Below are positions 44,390-44,916 of a stretch of DNA of 44,916 nt, one piece after another (position 1 is the stretch's first letter; each line of letters starts with the position of its first letter). A program made the translations under genes and the position numbers. The notes beneath the pieces were generated by a model that saw nothing but the letters and a program-made list of their open reading frames with translations, was not told where the DNA came from and did not search any database. Where the stretch lies: NCBI GenBank assembly GCA_036266715.1, contig DATAXS010000012.1:1-44916 (forward strand), given 5' to 3'. This DNA comes from DATAXS01 sp036266715 (GTDB taxonomy: Bacteria; Patescibacteriota; Minisyncoccia; UBA6257; 2-01-FULL-56-20).

Positions 44390-44869
44390 ATGACTGCAAA
44401 GATGGATAACAAGGTTGCACTTTCGATCCTCGCGGCGATCGTGCTGCTTGCAATCATATTCCTTATTTATACTTTTGGAGGCGGGCACACGCCCGCGTCG
44501 TCCGTGGCGGGCCAGTACGTCCAGCCCGCGCCGTCATACGCCCCGCAGGGCCAGCTGGTTACCGGTTTTCCGCAATCGCTTGTATTGGACAAGGACCCGA
44601 GCTTTTCACAAAGCTATTCCGTGAGCTACTCCGCATCGCTTGACCAATACACCGCAATTTGGAACTCCAGCTCGTCGCCCACGACGCTTTTTAATGCCTA
44701 CAAAAATTACTTTACGGAGAATGGGTGGACGATCACCAATCAGCAGACGTCCGCTGCGGTTGAGGGCCTTTATGCCAACAATGGTTCGGCAGTAGCCAAT
44801 GCCGTTTTTGCGGCGGAAGGTGGTGGGTCGCAGGTAACGATCGGATACGCGTCGGAAGCCGGCCAATAA
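44390..44869 (+). CDS. membrane-anchored protein, paralog 2 of a tandem pair
   Basis: A 159-aa protein with one helix (about residues 9-28, ALSILAAIVLLAIIFLIYTF) and an outer domain matching paralog 1: GFPQSLVLD, SYSVSYSASL, LFNAYKNYFTENGWTI, EGLYANNGS and QVTIGYA. There is no Cys, so it is not a lipoprotein. The two arose by tandem duplication and have diverged to roughly one third identity by eye. An in-frame ATG at 44402 is an alternative start. Function unknown. Confidence 0.8.
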   Translation: MTAKMDNKVALSILAAIVLLAIIFLIYTFGGGHTPASSVAGQYVQPAPSYAPQGQLVTGFPQSLVLDKDPSFSQSYSVSYSASLDQYTAIWNSSSSPTTLFNAYKNYFTENGWTITNQQTSAAVEGLYANNGSAVANAVFAAEGGGSQVTIGYASEAGQ

Positions 44870-44885
44870 TTATTCATGAAAAATT

Positions 44886-44916
44886 TATAAAGAAAGTATG
44901 AACAAAAGATTTTATA
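44886..44916 (+). CDS. start of a further gene (cut by the window edge), with its -10 box
   Basis: TATAAA at 44886-44891 ends 6 nt before an ATG at 44898, the same geometry as the other leaderless starts. Only MNKRFY can be read before the window ends. Support is the promoter geometry and the basic start; it is otherwise unproven. Confidence 0.35.

Overview
The window reads as one chromosomal segment of a Patescibacterium (Candidate Phyla Radiation), most likely of the Parcubacteria/Paceibacteria. The signs are tandem VirB2/TrbC-like pilins with no secretion machinery beside them, a complete compact type IV pilus locus (pilM-N-O-B-T-C, a pilin, a prepilin peptidase and minor pseudopilins), a giant secreted peptidoglycan-binding-domain protein, an ECF-sigma/membrane-protein/secreted-protein module, and many short conserved membrane proteins of unknown role. 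TGA, TAA and TAG all serve as stops, so the standard bacterial code applies. There is no rRNA, CRISPR array or insertion sequence.

Layout. 1-2183: end of a hypothetical gene, then four tandem VirB2/TrbC-like pilins. 2272-4222: a two-gene minus-strand accessory operon with consensus Shine-Dalgarno sites, unlike its surroundings, next to tRNA-Leu(UAG) and a Xer-type recombinase. 5323-8468: rpsO, NYN nuclease, pnp. 8507-13668: a membrane-anchored protein converging on recA, then a RodZ-like HTH protein and ftsK. 13822-18718: PMM-like HAD enzyme, YkuK-like and DEDD nucleases, cysteine desulfurase, HtrA protease. 18719-19226: a structured non-coding region with a three-way-junction inverted repeat. 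19227-23424: clpB, a polytopic membrane protein, and an HTH protein whose gene and promoter carry 33 copies of CGGCAA/TTGCCG. 23425-23783: a terminated structured RNA. 23784-28384: giant PG-binding protein, ORF6N protein, HU. 28484-30432: ECF sigma module. 30543-33131: HAD protein, small orphan, tRNA-Gly and tRNA-Arg, membrane protein, ComF. 33172-43774: type IV pilus locus, interrupted at 37554-37949 by a small RNA and an aberrant tRNA-like gene. 43863-44916: two paralogous anchored proteins and the first codons of a further gene.

How it works together. The main theme is a surface and envelope apparatus (type IV pili, VirB2-like pilins, PG-binding protein, HtrA, sigma module) set among housekeeping genes for RNA turnover, recombination, chromosome segregation and protein quality control. 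Three genome-wide habits stand out. First, about 18 transcription units have a -10 hexamer ending only 6-9 nt before the ATG, so their mRNAs should be leaderless. Second, long perfect hairpins (14-32 bp stems) sit just behind genes; their loops are related but their arms are not. Third, the presumed high-output genes with real 5' leaders share an AAAGGTCG motif. The best candidates for new biology are the CGGCAA-repeat HTH gene at 22606-23424, the hairpin family, the leaderless expression mode, and the small RNA/tRNA-like pair at 37667-37908.
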